NCBI GenBank assembly: GCA_032164245.1
Contig: JAVMKO010000002.1
Coordinates: forward strand, 55,771,840-55,835,839
DNA: 64,000 bases
Direction: 5' to 3'
Source: Sternotherus odoratus
Lineage: Eukaryota; Chordata; Testudines; Kinosternidae
This document shows, one piece after another, positions 59,936 through 64,000 of the stretch (within the stretch, counting starts at the first letter, position 1; each line of letters opens with the position of its first letter). The position numbers and the translations under genes are program-made. The notes beneath the pieces were generated by a model. That model was not told the DNA's origin and ran no database searches. It saw nothing but the letters and a program-made list of their open reading frames with translations.

Positions 59936-61854
59936 ACTGTAATTATAATTACAGGGTGAAATCTTGGCCCCCTTGAAGTCAGTGGGAATTTGCTATTGAC
60001 TTCCAGGGCCAGGGAAGGATTTTATCCATAGTATATAGGAGAGAGTGACATATTCATGTTAGGTTAATGTGGCTATGATACATGCTGGCATGCACCAGGC
60101 AACTTATGGGAGGTGCATTATGGGGCAGTGTTACACTGGAGCAGTAATAGTTTTCCCACATAGTGGCTTCATCTGTAGCATTTGAAAGCCATTCTTACGC
60201 TTCCTACCACAATTTGTGAAGAGTGGTTTTCACAGGACATGATGACATGCTTCTTTGTTGCATTGACTCTTTTGGGGAATATCTGCCCCTTTCATGCAGG
60301 GTTACATGGAAGTAGATTATATGACCCATAATGAAATAATCTGAAACAGTTATTAGAAAAGTACTTAGTCACTGTAAAAATGACTTAGGGCTTTTCTGCA
60401 CTGGCTTGCTTATTTATTTATGCACTAGTGAAACTGTACCAATGAAACACCTTAGAATAGACGTACTGTTTTGTAAAAAGCGATTTGATTTGGAATGTCA
60501 TGCACAAGTGCAAGTCATTTTTTACAGTGATGTAATACACAGACACTGGTACAAAAGCAGCTATACTGGTACAACTTTCCTCTTTCTCCAAAACAAACAC
60601 ACCCAGGCAAACCCAGAGTACAAGCCTCTATTACTCTTGCACTCCCCCTGACATTCACTTAAGTTAGCGGTCGCTTTAGTCACCAGATCAAGTGTTTAAT
60701 GCAATATAAAATGTTTTGAGCCAGATTTCTGTTTAGAAAAATTACAGAAAACATTTATGTTTATTTTGCAGAATGCAAAGTTGTCAGAGTGAGTGGTGGA
60801 ACATTTTCTGCCAATGGCTAAGCTGACGTTATGAAATTCTCTGTCATATGAACATTGGTTTGTTTTTAGTAATATAAAGAGAATTAAGGTCACATTCCAC
60901 ACATTCTGCAACTAGCTTTATACCACAAGTCTTGATGGAGTAAAGGAAGATGACAAAAGTCCCTGACTCCAGTTCTTGGGGCATTGTACTCATGGGGATG
61001 CCATGTTTTATTAAAAGTATCATTTTGTACATTGATACCTGCTATAAATATATATCATTTACATACTTGCACAATGCAAGGTACTGACCTGGCCTTCCAC
61101 TGGAGGGTTCCTGCACATGAGATTACTTTTGTGAATAAATTTTATCACTGTGTAACAAGTCTCTGCATACTCTTTTAATTTACAGTTAAGAAGGCATACA
61201 AGTCATCATGTCTCAGGGCCTACACTAACCTCTCACAGCAGTTCAGAGAAAGGATACCAGAGTAGCTGGACCACTACTCTGTTGTAGTAAAGCAATTCTT
61301 CAATGTGTAAAATTTGTCTTACTGCAACACAAATGTATAGACCAAAACATTACATGTTTTTAGATGTATGACCAAAAAGATTCAGGGTCAAGTAAAGGTC
61401 TGATCACATGTGGTGTTTACTTCCTTCTGTAGTATACTGAGAGCCCTCTACTGCCACTCGCATCACATGGCACTGAAGGAGCTCAGCACTGCCTCAGAGG
61501 CACTTAACACCTTGAAGGATCAGGCAGTGATGAATGAACAGCAAATGGTTGGAACTTAGAATGGCCACTGAATAGTTTGGATGTGTATCTCAGTCTTCTT
61601 CAGAGTAACAACCTCCTAGGACTACAAACCTGGGCTGTAAATCTTGCTAACTTTCTAATCCTTCCAGTCCCAGCTTGAAATATGACAAAAAATATAAAAT
61701 AAAGCCTCTCTCCTGATATTATAGCACGTCCAGCTATGACTCTGGAAGTGAAAAGAACACAGTAAATAAACAGCTGACCGCCTTTAAATGTACCTGGACC
61801 TTTCAAACCTGAGCAAAGTTTCAGTTCAAGTATGGTTCTAAACAACCTGAAGGT
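59936..61854. other. mostly unassigned; MITE-like segment at 60388-60610
   Basis: AGGGCTTTTCTGCACTGGC at 60388 and ACTGGTACAACTTTCCTC near 60567 recall a degraded turtle MITE. CTTGGCCCCCTTGAAGTCAG near 59962 belongs to a short dispersed repeat. Nothing else recognised. Confidence 0.4.
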
Positions 61855-62052
61855 TCAGGGAGATTCAGGGAAGCACTGGAATGGGTTACCTAGAGAGGTG
61901 GAATCTCCTTCCTTAGAGGTTTTTAAGGTCAGGCTTGACGAAGCCCTGGGTGGGATGATTTAGTTGGGGTTAGTCCTCCTTTGAGCAGGGGGTTGGACTA
62001 GATGACCTCCTGAGGTCCCTTACAACCCTCATATTCTATGATTCTATGATTC
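61855..62052 (+). mobile_element. CR1 LINE 3' end
   Basis: GAATGGGTTACCTAGAGAGG, GGTCAGGCTTGACGAAGCCC, GGGGGTTGGACTAGATGACC and terminal ATTCTATGATTCTATGATTC. Plus-strand CR1 3' UTR, 5' truncated, non-coding. Confidence 0.92.
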
Positions 62053-64000
62053 CTTTTGTTATTCAAATTAGTTCAGCCATCCCTAGTATCAATAACAGTT
62101 ATTCATTGCTATGTTATTATGCATTTTAAAAACAAATGAATTCACTAGCTTGAATATCACAACAGATGCTTTTGCTGGCCAACCTTGCATTTTTTGAACC
62201 ACCACTCTGCCGACACAGCAAATATCAACACTAGATTCTACAACAGCTTCACTCTCCTACTGTCTTTACCCCATAGGCTCCTGTCTATTTAAGATATAAA
62301 CAACAATATTTAAAAACAACAATAGAACTCTTTTCACCGCTATATGAGATACAAGGACAGTTAAAGGATTGCAACTATGCAGAACTCTGTTAGCTTTTGA
62401 CATTTGTAAGCAGGGGTTGGTGGAAGAGAAGCAGAAAGGAATTTGTAAGATTTTGCAAGAAATCAAGCAAATGTGCATTGCAGACACAAATGGCCCTGAA
62501 CCAAAATTCCAGTGATGAAATCCTGGCCCCATTAAAGTAAATGGAAAACTCACATTTGCTTCAACCAGGCCAGAATTTTATCCCAGAGGTAAATACCCCT
62601 CAGATATGAGCTGGATCAAATTCAAATCAGATCTTCACAGCTGATCTCTTACTGTCTGTCATGGGTTTAACCAAAAAAATTCAATTTAAAGCTTCCGATT
62701 CATCTCTAATAATCTGTTTTGGGTTAGGCAAACCAGCTGGAATAAAACAAGGTCCTTTCCTGTCCCAAACCTCCCGCTGAATTCAAACCAAACCTATTCT
62801 GAGGTTATGAAATGTTAGCATGAATGCTTTTACACAGCTATTCCAACCAAACTAGAACTGGAAGTTCCAAAATACTATGAGAAAAACCTGTTGCAATTTT
62901 TTTTGTTCAGCTTCAGAAGTCAGAAAGCATAATTTTAGGAGACTTCCAGGCCAATTTTGCTAAATCCTGATTCACAGTTCTGATTTCATTTAGTTTTCCA
63001 CTGGTGTGGCTCCGTTCCTTTCAACAGAACTATTCCTGATTTACAGCAAAGTGATGTCAGAATGAGGCTCCAGAGCCCCAGTTAGTTCAAATAATGCATC
63101 AGAATTTCTGGATGCTTAGCTACACTAAAGGCAAATTTAAAATTTTTGAGATTCACTCAGTTTGAGTTTCTCTGAACATTACACTTATCAAAGAGGTACT
63201 GGGAACAAATATTTCGGTTTGGTGAATTTTCACAAACAAATATTTTTCATGATTTTTTATTTGCTTCAAGTGGCCTTTTCCACACACTTTTGAAAATATC
63301 TTCTTACGTGCTGTTTCTCACTAGATTATGGGACTGATTATGGGACTATTTATGAGACTGATCATCACGGTTTCTCACTAGAATTATGGGACTGATCACA
63401 GCCTCTTGTCTAGCCCCTTTGTGACGCTATGCTTCGTATAGGGAAATTCCCAACTGAAGCAGATTCCGTGTAACTCATTAATATTATTATTTAACATTTA
63501 TATTGCAGGAGTACCTGAAGGCTGCAGCCAGATTGGACCCATTGTACTAAGTGCTATACAAACATATAAATAACAGTCTGTTTCCAAAAAGACTTATTTA
63601 GCCTTAAAAACAAGCCTAACATGTGGATGAGACAAACAAGCAGGCCAGGCTGGGGTTGAAGAGATGGGATAACACACAACTATAATAGGACAACCTCCGG
63701 ATTCAGAAGGTGAGAGAGGAGCCTTGCACTCCAGGAATTAGGGTCAGTGGAGTAACCTCTTGGGTGGGGTTTCTGCAAATGTAACTTAGAGCAATTCTGG
63801 AGCTTCCAGCTCCCCCTGCAAAAAGTTAGGTTACATTTGAAGAGAACCGTTTGACAATTTGAAGATCTATCTACTTCTGCTTTCTAATTCATCCCCCACG
63901 TCACGTCTATGTAAGGAGCTATTTATCAATATTAACATTGCTAACTGGAGTGCTCATTATAATATTAACAGTAACATTTTTGTATGAAGTGTTTGAAGAT
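62053..64000. repeat. mostly unassigned; L2/MIR-like repeat at 63486-63720
   Basis: GGACCCATTGTACTAAGTGC and TATACAAACATATAAATAAC at 63530-63572 match the family of the 8976-9225 repeat. A small local duplication, GGGACTGATTATGGGACT, is near 63328. The rest shows nothing recognisable. Confidence 0.45.

Overview
The window looks like a piece of nuclear chromosome from a turtle (probably a cryptodire). There are no compact ORF arrays, ribosome-binding sites or operons. The sequence is AT-rich vertebrate DNA filled with repeat families I associate with turtle and other reptile genomes: CR1 LINE ends finishing in ATTCTATGATTCTATG-type tails, tRNA-derived SINEs that borrowed a CR1 tail, MIR- and L2-like copies, many 'GGGTATGTCTACAC' MITEs, hAT and Tigger/pogo-like non-autonomous transposons, decayed Ty3/gypsy retrotransposons and Penelope-like elements (PLEs). 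The species call is recognition, not alignment.

Genic content is thin. A candidate last coding exon on the minus strand (971-1203) has a branch point, a polypyrimidine-AG acceptor, a stop codon and a distal AATAAA. I do not recognise the protein. A CpG island at about 17.7-18.4 kb, with good splice-donor sequences on both strands, is the only promoter-like region and could be the 5' end of that minus-strand gene. I could not chain internal exons between the two. Nothing to the right of the island looks like a host coding exon.

Layout. 2.3-3.2 kb: GC-rich retroelement-like fragment. 3.8-5.7 kb: a Tigger-like element holding a PLE foldback and a second Tigger-like element with a 40-bp GC-rich minisatellite. 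9-18 kb: MITEs, one PLE foldback, a hAT with palindromic arms, a 22-bp PLE micro-insertion and the CpG island. 21-25 kb: hairpin, SINE, hAT, MITE and MIR cluster. 28-29.6 kb: second palindromic hAT. 32.6-33.6 kb: second copy of the large Tigger-like family. 36-39.6 kb: wreck of a Ty3/gypsy element. 39.7-41.9 kb: L2-like LINE broken by hAT and MITE insertions. 48-50 kb: CR1 fragments broken by a hAT and a second minisatellite-bearing Tigger. 50.85-53.4 kb: inverted PLE pair with reverse transcriptase and GIY-YIG coding. 57.1 kb: another PLE foldback. 59.3-59.9 kb: decayed gypsy integrase.

The most interesting signal is the PLE set. Four independent insertions are all inverted pairs inside 12-14 bp target duplications. 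In every pair only one arm carries the last ~40 nt, and a fifth, 22-bp insertion begins and ends inside the same terminal sequence with its own 13-bp duplication. The arms carry a hammerhead-like core. Second come two kinds of self-inverted or array-bearing DNA transposons: hAT copies whose ~0.6-kb terminal repeats contain the transposase C-terminal domain, and Tigger-like copies with an internal 40-bp array.
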